Below, piece by piece: positions 17,348 through 24,517 of a stretch of 64,000 nucleotides of DNA; within the stretch, counting starts at the first letter, position 1, and every line of letters begins with the position of its first letter. Made by a program: the position numbers and the translations under genes. Origin of the DNA: Anaeromyxobacter oryzae (GTDB taxonomy: Bacteria > Myxococcota > Myxococcia > Myxococcales > Anaeromyxobacteraceae); contig NZ_AP025591.1 in NCBI RefSeq assembly GCF_023169945.1, positions 4,336,481 to 4,400,480 on the forward strand, in the 5' to 3' direction. The notes under the pieces are model-generated. The model did no database searches, was not told the DNA's origin, and was given only the letters and a program-made list of their open reading frames with translations.

Positions 17348-19054
17348 ATGCGCTACCACGCACTCGCGACCGACTACGACGGGACGCTCGCCGCCAGCGG
17401 CCGTGTCAGCGACCGCGCTGTCGCAGCGCTCGAGAAGCTGCGGTCGTCTGGCCGGCGCGCCGTGCTGGTGACAGGTCGGCAGCTCGGGGACCTATCTAGC
17501 GTCTTTTCTCGCGTCGATGTCTTCGACTGCGTGGTGGCGGAGAACGGTGGGGTGCTGTACTGGCCCGCGTCGCGCGAGACGTCCTTGCAGGCGGCGCCTG
17601 CGCCCGCGCCGTTCGCGGATGCCTTGCGCGCCCGGGGGATCACGCACGACCTCGGGCAGGTCATCGTCAGCTCGTGGCACCCTCACGAGACCGCGATCCT
17701 GCAAGTGATCCGCGAGCTCGGCCTCGAGCTGCAGATCGTGTTCAACGGCGACGCGGTGATGGTGCTTCCGCCGGGCGTCAACAAGGCGGCCGGGCTGGAG
17801 ACGGCCCTCCGGAGGCTGGGCCTCTCGCGTCACGAGGTGGTCGCGATCGGAAACGACGCGAACGATCACGGGATGCTCCAGCTCGCAGAGTGCGGCGTGG
17901 CGGTGGCGAGCGCGGTCGCGTCACTCAGGGCGCGGGCTGCGTTCACGACGGACGGGGGCGCCGGCGAGGGCGTGGTCGAGCTGATCGAGGAGCTCGTCCG
18001 TGACGACCTCCGCGCGCGGAGCACGGCCGTGGCGCACGACTCGCTGCTGCTCGGACGCAGCCCCGGCGGTGACGAGGTCACGATCCCGGCGTACGGGGAC
18101 AACATCCTCGTCGCCGGGACGTCCGGGGCAGGCAAGTCGACGTTCGCGACGGGATTCCTGGAGCGGCTGATCGAGAAGGGGTACCAGGTGTGCATCATCG
18201 ACCCGGAAGGCGACTACTCGACGCTCGAGGACATCGTGACCCTCGGCAGTCGCGTTCGGGCGCCGCACATCGCCGAGATCCTCGACGTGCTCTCGGAGCC
18301 GGCCACCAACCTCGTCGTGAACCTCCTGGGAATCGCGCTCGCGGATCGGCCGGCCTTCTTCGCGGAGCTCGTGCCTCGACTCCAGTCCATGCGCGCCCGC
18401 ACCGGGCGCCCGCACTGGATCGTCATCGACGAGGCGCATCACCTCTGGCCCGCGTCGTGGGGGCTCGTGCCCTCGACGGTGCCGCAAGGACTCGGAGAGA
18501 CCGTCCTCGTCACGCTGCACCCCGCGGAGCTCGCGCGACCCCTAGTCGCGATGATCGACATCGCGGTCGCGGTCGGTCCCCGCGCCGCGGAGACGCTCGC
18601 GGCCGTCGCCGCCGGGCGCGAGAGGAGCGCTCCGCCGATGCCGGCCACGCGCCTCCGTCGCGGCGAGGTCGTCGCGTGGTTTCTCGGCCGAGAGGAGGAC
18701 CCGGTGCTCCTCGAGACCGTTCCGGCACGTTCCGCGCGGCTGCGGCACCTGCGCAAGTACGCGGAAGGGAACCTCGGACCGCACGCGTTCGTCTTCCGCG
18801 GTCCCGACGGCCGCCTCCGGCTGCGGGCACAGAATCTCATCGCGTTCACGGAGATCGGCGACGGGGTCGACGACGAGACGTGGCTGTACCACCTGCACGG
18901 CGGCCACTACTCGCGCTGGATCCGGCACGTCGTGAAGGATCAGGACCTCGCGAGCGAGATCGCAGGCATGGAGCAAGCCGGGGACCTGTCCGCTGCGGAG
19001 AGCCGCCGGCTCGTCCGGGACGCGATCGAGCGCCGGTACACGCTCCCCGGTTGA
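17348..19054 (+). CDS. Fusion of HAD-IIB phosphatase and DUF87/HerA-like ATPase
   Basis: A 568-residue two-domain protein. Residues about 1-215 are a HAD hydrolase of the Cof/sucrose-phosphatase-like class: motif I DYDGTL (9-14), lysine in GVNKAAGLE (about 146) and motif IV GNDANDHGML (168-177). Residues about 225-450 are a P-loop ATPase of the DUF87/HerA type: Walker A GTSGAGKST (257-265), DPEGDY (285-290) and Walker B IVIDEAHHLW (358-367). The C-terminal ~110 residues are unassigned (HGGHYSRWIRHVVKD). Active-site residues of both domains appear intact. The substrate is unknown; HAD-IIB proteins usually act on sugar phosphates, DUF87 ATPases on DNA or secretion. The weak ribosome-binding site leaves the exact start slightly uncertain. 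Confidence 0.82.
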   Translation: MRYHALATDYDGTLAASGRVSDRAVAALEKLRSSGRRAVLVTGRQLGDLSSVFSRVDVFDCVVAENGGVLYWPASRETSLQAAPAPAPFADALRARGITHDLGQVIVSSWHPHETAILQVIRELGLELQIVFNGDAVMVLPPGVNKAAGLETALRRLGLSRHEVVAIGNDANDHGMLQLAECGVAVASAVASLRARAAFTTDGGAGEGVVELIEELVRDDLRARSTAVAHDSLLLGRSPGGDEVTIPAYGDNILVAGTSGAGKSTFATGFLERLIEKGYQVCIIDPEGDYSTLEDIVTLGSRVRAPHIAEILDVLSEPATNLVVNLLGIALADRPAFFAELVPRLQSMRARTGRPHWIVIDEAHHLWPASWGLVPSTVPQGLGETVLVTLHPAELARPLVAMIDIAVAVGPRAAETLAAVAAGRERSAPPMPATRLRRGEVVAWFLGREEDPVLLETVPARSARLRHLRKYAEGNLGPHAFVFRGPDGRLRLRAQNLIAFTEIGDGVDDETWLYHLHGGHYSRWIRHVVKDQDLASEIAGMEQAGDLSAAESRRLVRDAIERRYTLPG

Positions 19055-19084
19055 CGGGAGACCACGCGCGCGAACCCGACCTGT

Positions 19085-19285
19085 CGCTCGCCTTTCGTGG
19101 ATGCCGAAGCACACGGAATGCGCGATCGACCGCTCGACCAGCTCGCGCGGGATGCCGGCGCTGTCCCACACCTCAGTCGAGAGCGCGTGCACGAGCTCGA
19201 CGTCGAGGCGCGCTCCCGGGGCGACGGCGAGCACCCGATTCCCTTGCGTGTCCGTCGATGATGCGTCGTGCCAGCAACGGCGCAC
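19085..19285 (-). pseudogene. Truncated GNAT acetyltransferase remnant
   Basis: The minus strand from 19285 encodes about 65 residues resembling the N-terminus of a GNAT N-acetyltransferase, including ARLDVELVHALSTEVWDSAG followed by IPRELVERSIAHSVCFGIHE, which matches the common start '...GIPRxxVERSIAHSLCFGLY'. After this the frame continues into arginine/proline-rich sequence antisense to the HAD-ATPase gene, so the acetyl-CoA-binding core is missing. It appears to be a gene whose 3' part was lost. The remaining sequence up to 19647 holds no other gene. Confidence 0.6.
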
Positions 19286-19647
19286 GCGGACGACGACCTC
19301 GCTTGATGCTCACCGTCTCGGGCCCCGAGCGCCTCGACGGTTGCGCCGCGGCGTGGACGCGGTTAATTGAATTCCAGCCGTGTTCGCCCACCGATTCAGC
19401 TCGACGACGCAGCGTCGCCTCCCCGGGGTCTCCCGGGCGCTCGCGCGCGTCCGCGATACGGCTTGTCTCGGCGACCGCGCCTCGAGCCCGGCCTAGCCGC
19501 TCGGGGCGCCCGCGACGACGGCAGGGACCGTCTCCTCCCGGCTGCCGCCGCGCGACCCAGGTCCGCTTCCATTCATCGAACCCACGCGTTCCCGCGGGCG
19601 CCAGCCCCGCGCGGCCTTCACGCCCGTTTGCGGGCAGGAGGTGCTCC

Positions 19648-20385
19648 ATGCTGCATCGTCACGAACTCCCTATCGCGGCGCCGGTCGGCTCCGACACCGG
19701 ATCGCGCGACCTGGCTCCCCGGATCCTCGACGCCACCGCGCGCGAGCTCGTCGTTTCCGCGTGGGCGCTCGGAGTCCGCGCGAGCGAGCTCCGGCGTCCG
19801 CCGACGCTCTCCGCCCGCGAGCTCGAGCTCCTCGACTTCACGGGAATGCACGCGCAGCGTATCGCGCGCGTCCTTTCGGGCGTCTTCGACTTCCTGTACC
19901 TCGACGGCGGGCGCGAGCTCCCCGTCGATCCTCGGCCGTGCGAGCTGGGCGCCGTCTGCGAGAGCGCGATCGAGGAGCTGCGCGAGATCGGGTTCCGCGG
20001 ACGGATCACATACGAGAGCGATGGGGACGGCCATGGGGAGTGGGATCCGGGGAGGCTCTCCCAGGCGATCTCGTACCTGGTCGAGCTGGCCGCGAGGCAC
20101 GCATCGCCGGCGGACTCGGTCTCGCTCCGCTGGAGGGGAGACGCCGAGAGCGTCGTGCTACGCGTGGAGGCGGGGCGCCGAGGCGTGCCCGCCGAGATCG
20201 CCCCGGACTTTGGCGACGCGATCGCGGACGTGGACGAGAGCGGTCTCGAGGCGCTGCTCGCCCGGCGTATCGCGCTCGCCCACGGCGGCGCGCTCGCGCG
20301 GTTCACCGGCGGCGGGGGAATCTCGTTCGTCCTGGAGCTGCCGCGCTGCGCGCCGGAGCACCCTGAGCACGCCGTGGAATCCTAG
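19648..20385 (+). CDS. Degenerate histidine-kinase-like protein
   Basis: A 245-residue protein from an ATG with AGGAGG upstream. The layout matches the DHp plus HATPase core of a sensor kinase: a helical pair around LLDFTGMHAQRIARVLSGVF, then PVDPRPCELGAVCESAIEEL, and a Bergerat-like region WDPGRLSQAISYLVELAARH, ending with ARRIALAHGGALARFTGGGG and FVLELPR. The conserved asparagine of the N box (usually NLxxNAxxH) is replaced (YLVELAARH), and no DxGxG G1 box is present, so ATP binding and kinase activity are doubtful. No sensor or transmembrane domain. It sits 12 bases before an Rnk-like gene, so they are co-transcribed. Probably a regulatory pseudokinase, but this is inference. Confidence 0.65.
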   Translation: MLHRHELPIAAPVGSDTGSRDLAPRILDATARELVVSAWALGVRASELRRPPTLSARELELLDFTGMHAQRIARVLSGVFDFLYLDGGRELPVDPRPCELGAVCESAIEELREIGFRGRITYESDGDGHGEWDPGRLSQAISYLVELAARHASPADSVSLRWRGDAESVVLRVEAGRRGVPAEIAPDFGDAIADVDESGLEALLARRIALAHGGALARFTGGGGISFVLELPRCAPEHPEHAVES

Positions 20386-20397
20386 AGGAGGACGGCC

Positions 20398-20808
20398 ATG
20401 TCCGAGCGCATCTACATCGTCGAGTCCGAGCTCGAGCGCCTGCGCGAGCTCGTCGAGCAGCACTCGCGCGGCCGCGACGGCGCCGCCGCCCAGCGGCTGG
20501 CGGTCGAGCTGGACCGGGCCATCGTCGCGGACGCCGCGACGCTGCCCAGGGACGTCGTGACGATCGACTCCCGGGTGGCGTTCGAGGACGCGAGGAGCGG
20601 CGGCACGCGGGAGGTGGTGGTCGTCTATCCCTCCGCCGCGGACGCGTCCGCTCGCCGGATCTCCGTGCTCGCGCCCATCGGCGCCGCGCTCATCGGGCAA
20701 CGGCAGGGTGACGCGATCGACTGGCCGCTCCCCGACGGCCGGATCGCCGAGATCCGCATCGTCTCCGTCGCGCAGCCCGCGCGGAGCGGGGCCGGGACGG
20801 CGGCATGA
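20398..20808 (+). CDS. Rnk-like GreA/GreB C-terminal-domain protein (copy 1)
   Basis: A 136-residue protein with the Rnk layout: a short N-terminal helical region (VESELERLRELVEQHSRG) and a GreA/GreB C-terminal FKBP-like domain (DVVTIDSRVAFEDARSGG, REVVVVYPSAAD, ISVLAPIGAALIG, GDAIDWPLPDGR). Rnk family proteins bind RNA polymerase near the secondary channel but lack the acidic tip of GreA; E. coli Rnk was described as a regulator of nucleoside diphosphate kinase. A clear AGAGGAGG precedes the ATG. It is co-transcribed with the upstream kinase-like gene and is a paralogue of the protein at 21809. Confidence 0.85.
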   Translation: MSERIYIVESELERLRELVEQHSRGRDGAAAQRLAVELDRAIVADAATLPRDVVTIDSRVAFEDARSGGTREVVVVYPSAADASARRISVLAPIGAALIGQRQGDAIDWPLPDGRIAEIRIVSVAQPARSGAGTAA

Positions 20809-20878
20809 CCTCTCGGTTGCGAGGGACGCGACCGAAGCGGGACAGTTTGCGCGACCGCGCGTCGCGAGGAGGCAGGAG

Positions 20879-21631
20879 ATGTTCGTGGACATCGGGCTGG
20901 AACATCGGAGCATCGACCGCGACCGCCGGGTCGCGAACCGCGCGGCGATCGCCGCGCTGGCCGCGATCGGGCTCGGGATGGCGGGCGTCGTCGCGAGCGC
21001 GGCGGGGTTTCGCGCGAGCGACAGCGCGGTCGTACACGCGCTCGTGACCGCGCCGTTCCCGCTGGCGGTCGTGGCCGCCGCGGTGGCTTACCGTGCGCGG
21101 CGCGAGCTCGCGGCGCTGCGGCGGGCGCGGGCGCAGGGCGAGCGGCGAGCGGACGAGGATCCGTCGCGCGATCCGCTGGCCGCGCGCGTGTCTCCGGCGG
21201 ACCTCCTCGCCATCGAGCGCCTGCTGCGCATCTTCTACGCGGCGCCCTCGGGTCCGCCGGGCGAGCAGCGGTGGGACGAGCTCGAAGCGCTGTTCGCGCG
21301 CGGCGCCCTCCTCGACTGTGGGGGAGCCGGCGAGGGCGACGCGGTGCCCGCGGGCGAGTTCGTCGCCGCGGGGAGACGGAGCGCGCGCGACCTGCGGGTC
21401 ACGGAGCTCGAGAGGACCGTCCACGTCGTCGACGACGTCGCGGTCGCGATGAGCACGTACGAGGCCGTCCACGCGTCGCGGGCGTCGCGCGGGGTGAACT
21501 GCCTCCGGATGCGGAGGGTCGAGGGCGGGTGGCGGATCGAGCACGTGCTCTGCCGCGCAGAGGACGCGTTCGTGACGATCCGGCGGGCGCTCGCGCGCCC
21601 TGCCGACCGACACCCACCCCGGCGGCCCTGA
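20879..21631 (+). CDS. Membrane-anchored NTF2/SnoaL-like protein
   Basis: A 250-residue protein from the ATG at 20879, which follows AGGAGGCAGGAG. Two hydrophobic helices lie near residues 21-45 (AIAALAAIGLGMAGVVASAA) and 53-70 (VTAPFPLAVVAAAVAY), then a basic linker and a soluble C-terminal domain from about residue 105 (LLAIERLLRIFYAAP ... ELEALFARGALLDCGG ... VAMSTYEAVHASR ... GVNCLRMRRVEGGWRIEHVL) that has the NTF2/SnoaL pattern. No catalytic role can be read. It lies between two Rnk-like genes on the same strand, 70 bases after the first. Confidence 0.65.
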   Translation: MFVDIGLEHRSIDRDRRVANRAAIAALAAIGLGMAGVVASAAGFRASDSAVVHALVTAPFPLAVVAAAVAYRARRELAALRRARAQGERRADEDPSRDPLAARVSPADLLAIERLLRIFYAAPSGPPGEQRWDELEALFARGALLDCGGAGEGDAVPAGEFVAAGRRSARDLRVTELERTVHVVDDVAVAMSTYEAVHASRASRGVNCLRMRRVEGGWRIEHVLCRAEDAFVTIRRALARPADRHPPRRP

Positions 21632-21808
21632 CGCGGCCTGCGCCGCCCGCGTGAGAGGGCGCGCACGGCGAACGCCCGGCGGAGGACCGAGACGAAGCAG
21701 CGGTGCGTTGCGCTCCAGCAACCCACCGCGCCACCGAAGCGCTGACCACGGAGCACTCGACGCGCGGAGCGCGCCGGGTGCCTCCTTCACCCGGAGAGGA
21801 GGAAGCAC

Positions 21809-22297
21809 ATGTCCCGTCATGCCGTGAAGCACGACCAGCGCCTCATCGTCGACGAGGTCGGCTCCTGGCGCACCGATCGCCTGCTGGTCACCGAGCAGGA
21901 CGCGGCGAGGCTCCGGGCTGCGCTCGCGCGCGGCCTACTGGAGTCGCTCGGGGGCGACTCGCCGCGAGACGGCGCGCTCGAGCTGCTCGCCACGGCGCTT
22001 CGCAGCGCGATCGTGGTTCCGCCCGACCGCATCCCCGGCGACGTCGTGACCATGCGATCGCGGCTGGTGCTGAGGGACACCGAGAGCGGCGAGCGCCGCG
22101 AGGTCGTCCTCGTCTACCCCGGGGAAGAGCGCGCGGGCGCGGGTCGCGTCTCCGTGCTCTCTCCCGTCGGCGTCGCGCTGCTGGGGCTGTCCGAGGGCGC
22201 GGTGCTTGGGTGGCCGCTGCGCGACGACCGTATGGCCGTCCTCGAGGTCGAGGCGGTGCAGTACCAGCCGGAGGCGGCCGAGGAGTTTCACCTGTGA
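21809..22297 (+). CDS. Rnk-like GreA/GreB C-terminal-domain protein (copy 2)
   Basis: A 162-residue paralogue of the protein at 20398. The shared core is readable in order: GDVVTMRSRLVLRDTESG, REVVLVYPGEE, RVSVLSPVGVALLGLSEGA and GWPLRDDRMAVLEVEAV. Its N-terminus is longer and different (RLIVDEVGSWRTDRLLVTEQ), and it has a short acidic tail. Start ATG follows GGAGAGGAGG. It is separated from the NTF2-like gene by 177 bases, so it may have its own promoter. Two Rnk-like proteins so close together suggest duplication in place; their partner is presumably RNA polymerase, by family knowledge only. Confidence 0.82.
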   Translation: MSRHAVKHDQRLIVDEVGSWRTDRLLVTEQDAARLRAALARGLLESLGGDSPRDGALELLATALRSAIVVPPDRIPGDVVTMRSRLVLRDTESGERREVVLVYPGEERAGAGRVSVLSPVGVALLGLSEGAVLGWPLRDDRMAVLEVEAVQYQPEAAEEFHL

Positions 22298-22409
22298 GGT
22301 GGGGGGTCACGGGAGCGCGGTGAGTGGTTCGGGACGGTAAAACTTGAAGGGGCCGGTGGGTCCGCGTTGGACAACGGGAGGGAGGGGGGGCCCGAATCTC
22401 GGGGGGTGG

Positions 22410-22568
22410 GGGGGCACGGGATTCACGCTGGGGGGCGTCGACTACGTGCACGCGAGCTGGGGCTGCTGCAACTGCGGCGTGCAGACGGACCAGATCTACG
22501 CGGTCGAGAACGGGAAGCTGCGCCTCGTGCTCAGCACGACCGACCTGGCGGCGGCGCCCGTCGCCCCT
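22410..22568 (+). pseudogene. Broken coding fragment in a G-rich stretch
   Basis: From about 22410 one plus-strand frame reads FTLGGVDYVHASWGCCNCGV and then QTDQIYAVENGKLRLVLSTT, which looks like genuine protein. It has no plausible start: upstream is a run of G-rich low-complexity sequence (22365-22415). The frame then collides with the end of the convergent membrane-protein gene. It is either the tail of a gene that lost its front by deletion or a join artefact. The family is not recognised. Confidence 0.4.
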
Positions 22569-23214
22569 ACGCCAGGGGCGCGTGCTCGATGTCCGCCGCG
22601 GCCGCTGCGCCGAACCGGCGCCGCCGCCGGACGACGATGGTCACCGCGGCGATGCCGCCGACCAGCGCCCCGAGGTAGGAGCCCGCGTGGATGCCCCAGA
22701 CGACGAGAAACCGGCTCGCGGCGCCCGCCCCGACCACGGCGATCGCCGCGCTTCGAAGCCCGAGGTCGATCCCCCGGAACATCGCCGCGCCGACCGCCGC
22801 CCCCAAGACCGCGAACAGGAGGGGCAGCGCCGCGAGCTTCACGAGCATCGCGTAGCCGATCTGCGGACGCCGCGGCGAGGGGTTGTTCGCGACGAGCAAC
22901 GTCGTGCCGATGACCAGGCCGACCCAGTACGACGCCTTCACCGCGAGGATCGCGACCGCAGCCCGGAAAGGCCGGGGATCGTTCGCGAGGCCCTTCGCGG
23001 TGAGGAAGTACTCGGGAGAGATCGTGGCGGTGACCTGGTCGTGCAGGAGCGCGAACGCGACCGACGCGACCGTCGCGAAGAGCAGGAATCCGTACTCCCG
23101 GAGCCGCTGGCTCTCGCGTCCTCGGCGGAAGACCTCCCACAAGGCCAACGCACCGAAGAACGCCAGCCCGAACGCGATCCGGTACGGGAGCGTGCGGTCG
23201 TAGGACTCAAGCAT
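22567..23214 (-). CDS. Hypothetical polytopic membrane protein
   Basis: A 215-residue protein with about five hydrophobic segments (RIAFGLAFFGALALWEVF, YGFLLFATVASVAFALL, ILAVKASYWVGLVIGTTLLV, LVKLAALPLLFAVLGAAVGA, GSYLGALVGGIAAVTIVV) and an arginine-rich end. No family recognised. ATG at 23214 overlaps the end of the upstream gene by eight bases (ATGCTTGA), so the two genes are translationally coupled and probably work together. Confidence 0.7.
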   Translation of the reverse strand: MLESYDRTLPYRIAFGLAFFGALALWEVFRRGRESQRLREYGFLLFATVASVAFALLHDQVTATISPEYFLTAKGLANDPRPFRAAVAILAVKASYWVGLVIGTTLLVANNPSPRRPQIGYAMLVKLAALPLLFAVLGAAVGAAMFRGIDLGLRSAAIAVVGAGAASRFLVVWGIHAGSYLGALVGGIAAVTIVVRRRRRFGAAAAADIEHAPLA

Positions 23215-23569
23215 CGCCAGCCGGGGTCCGCGCTCGAAACTCCGCTGCCTCCCGCAGGAATCGCCGGATCGCTGCGTGATGATCGCCGCCCGCGTCGGCG
23301 AGGAACTTCTCCTCCCACGGGCCGGAGGAGAGGCCATGGTGGATTCGCAGCCAATCCAAGAAGCCTTGCCACCCGGGGTTGCTCGCGCCGCAGAAGAAGA
23401 GGTGGGCCCAGAGGCCATCCACGAACGCGCCGAAGCGCCTGACATCCCACTCCCCGAAGAAGACGCTCAGGGGGCGGCCCTCGTCGTCGAGGCGGCGCAT
23501 GAATTCGAGCGCGTCGAGGGTCGAAACGAAGGTGCCCTTCCATTCCGGCGGTGCCTGGATCTGGCTCAT
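23207..23569 (-). CDS. Hypothetical protein upstream of the membrane protein
   Basis: A 120-residue soluble protein, not assigned to a family. It is rich in aromatics and has several helices (LDALEFMRRLDDEGRPLSVF, WDVRRFGAFVDGLWAHLFFC, GWQGFLDWLRIHHGL). ATG at 23569 is chosen; the frame is open upstream but passes through the tRNA gene, so that extension cannot be coding. It overlaps the membrane-protein gene by eight bases and forms a two-gene unit with it. Confidence 0.65.
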   Translation of the reverse strand: MSQIQAPPEWKGTFVSTLDALEFMRRLDDEGRPLSVFFGEWDVRRFGAFVDGLWAHLFFCGASNPGWQGFLDWLRIHHGLSSGPWEEKFLADAGGDHHAAIRRFLREAAEFRARTPAGDA

Positions 23570-23659
23570 GCACGCTCCCGTGAAGCCGACGCCGGCCGGA
23601 AGAGGCGCCGGCTCAGTCCCTCGGGTCGCGAAGCGCACCCCGGGACGCACCCGCCCCCC

Positions 23660-23709
23660 GAAAAGAGAACCGCCCGTCCCCGGAAAGCCACCGGATGACG
23701 GGCGGTTCG
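23660..23709 (-). terminator. Intrinsic terminator of tRNA-Pro
   Basis: On the minus strand a perfect 12-base stem (GAACCGCCCGTC paired with GACGGGCGGTTC; plus-strand arms 67-78 and 97-108 of the 23600 block) is followed by TCTTTTC. It lies just after the tRNA 3' end and before the next minus-strand gene. Confidence 0.85.
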
Positions 23710-23711
23710 AT

Positions 23712-23787
<76 letters not shown>

Positions 23788-23805
23788 GGAACTGCGGGGA
23801 CGCGA

Positions 23806-23834
23806 TAGGTAGCACCGCGAAACCCTTGGGTCAA
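23806..23834 (-). promoter_or_regulatory. Sigma-70 promoter of tRNA-Pro
   Basis: On the minus strand TTGACC (-35, 23834-23829) and TACCTA (-10, 23811-23806) are separated by exactly 17 bases. Transcription would start about 12 bases before the tRNA 5' end. Spacing and position make this a convincing housekeeping promoter. Confidence 0.8.
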
Positions 23835-23906
23835 CCGGGAACGCCGGCCTCCCTTGCGGGCGGTCGGCGGGGGTGGGGCGCCATCCCCGCGACCGCCGCG
23901 GACCGG

Positions 23907-24464
23907 TCACTTGATGAGCGGCGCCACCTTCTTGAACTCGGGCGTCGCGGCCTGGTGGAGCAGGTCGAAGATCGCCGTCTCCGCCGTCGTGATGATCGCG
24001 CCGGCCTCGCGGCACAGCTCGAGCCCGGTCCTCCGGTGCTCCTCGGTCCGGCTCGACACCGCGTCGGCGCAGACGTGCACCTCGTAGCCCATCGCCACGA
24101 GGTCGCGCGCCGTCTGGAAGACGCAGACGTGCGTCTCCATCCCGGCGATCACGACCTGGCGCCGGCCGGTCGTCTCGAGGGCGGCGGCGAAGGCGGGATC
24201 GGCGCCACAGGAGAAGTGCACCTTCTCGAGCGGGGCGGCGGTGAGCGCGTCGCGGAGCTCGGGCACCGTGTGGCCGAGCCCCTTCGGGTACTGCTCCGTC
24301 GCGAGCACCGGCAGGCCGAGCTCCTTGCCCGCGCCGATGAGCGCCTTCCCGTACTTCAGGACGCGCGCGAGCGCCTCGGGCGGCATGGTCGGCGTGAGCC
24401 GGTCCTGCACGTCCACGATCAGGATCGCCGCCCGGCTCCGGTCCAGCTTCACCTTCGGTGTCAT
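23907..24464 (-). CDS. Isochorismatase-family cysteine hydrolase
   Basis: A 185-residue cytosolic enzyme of the isochorismatase/nicotinamidase superfamily. The catalytic triad can be read: aspartate 18 (ILIVDVQDRL), lysine 81 (LEKVHFSCG) and cysteine 114 (GMETHVCVFQ), with the cis-peptide region IAGME before the cysteine. The overall sequence resembles YcaC-like hydrolases of unknown substrate. GGAGG lies before the ATG. It follows the ThDP-enzyme gene by 53 bases on the same strand, so they are likely co-transcribed. The 80 bases beyond its stop show no clear terminator. Confidence 0.88.
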   Translation of the reverse strand: MTPKVKLDRSRAAILIVDVQDRLTPTMPPEALARVLKYGKALIGAGKELGLPVLATEQYPKGLGHTVPELRDALTAAPLEKVHFSCGADPAFAAALETTGRRQVVIAGMETHVCVFQTARDLVAMGYEVHVCADAVSSRTEEHRRTGLELCREAGAIITTAETAIFDLLHQAATPEFKKVAPLIK

Positions 24465-24517
24465 CGTCGCCTCCGCTCCGTGAGCCCGCCGCCGCGGCGC
24501 GGTGGCGGGCGAGATCT

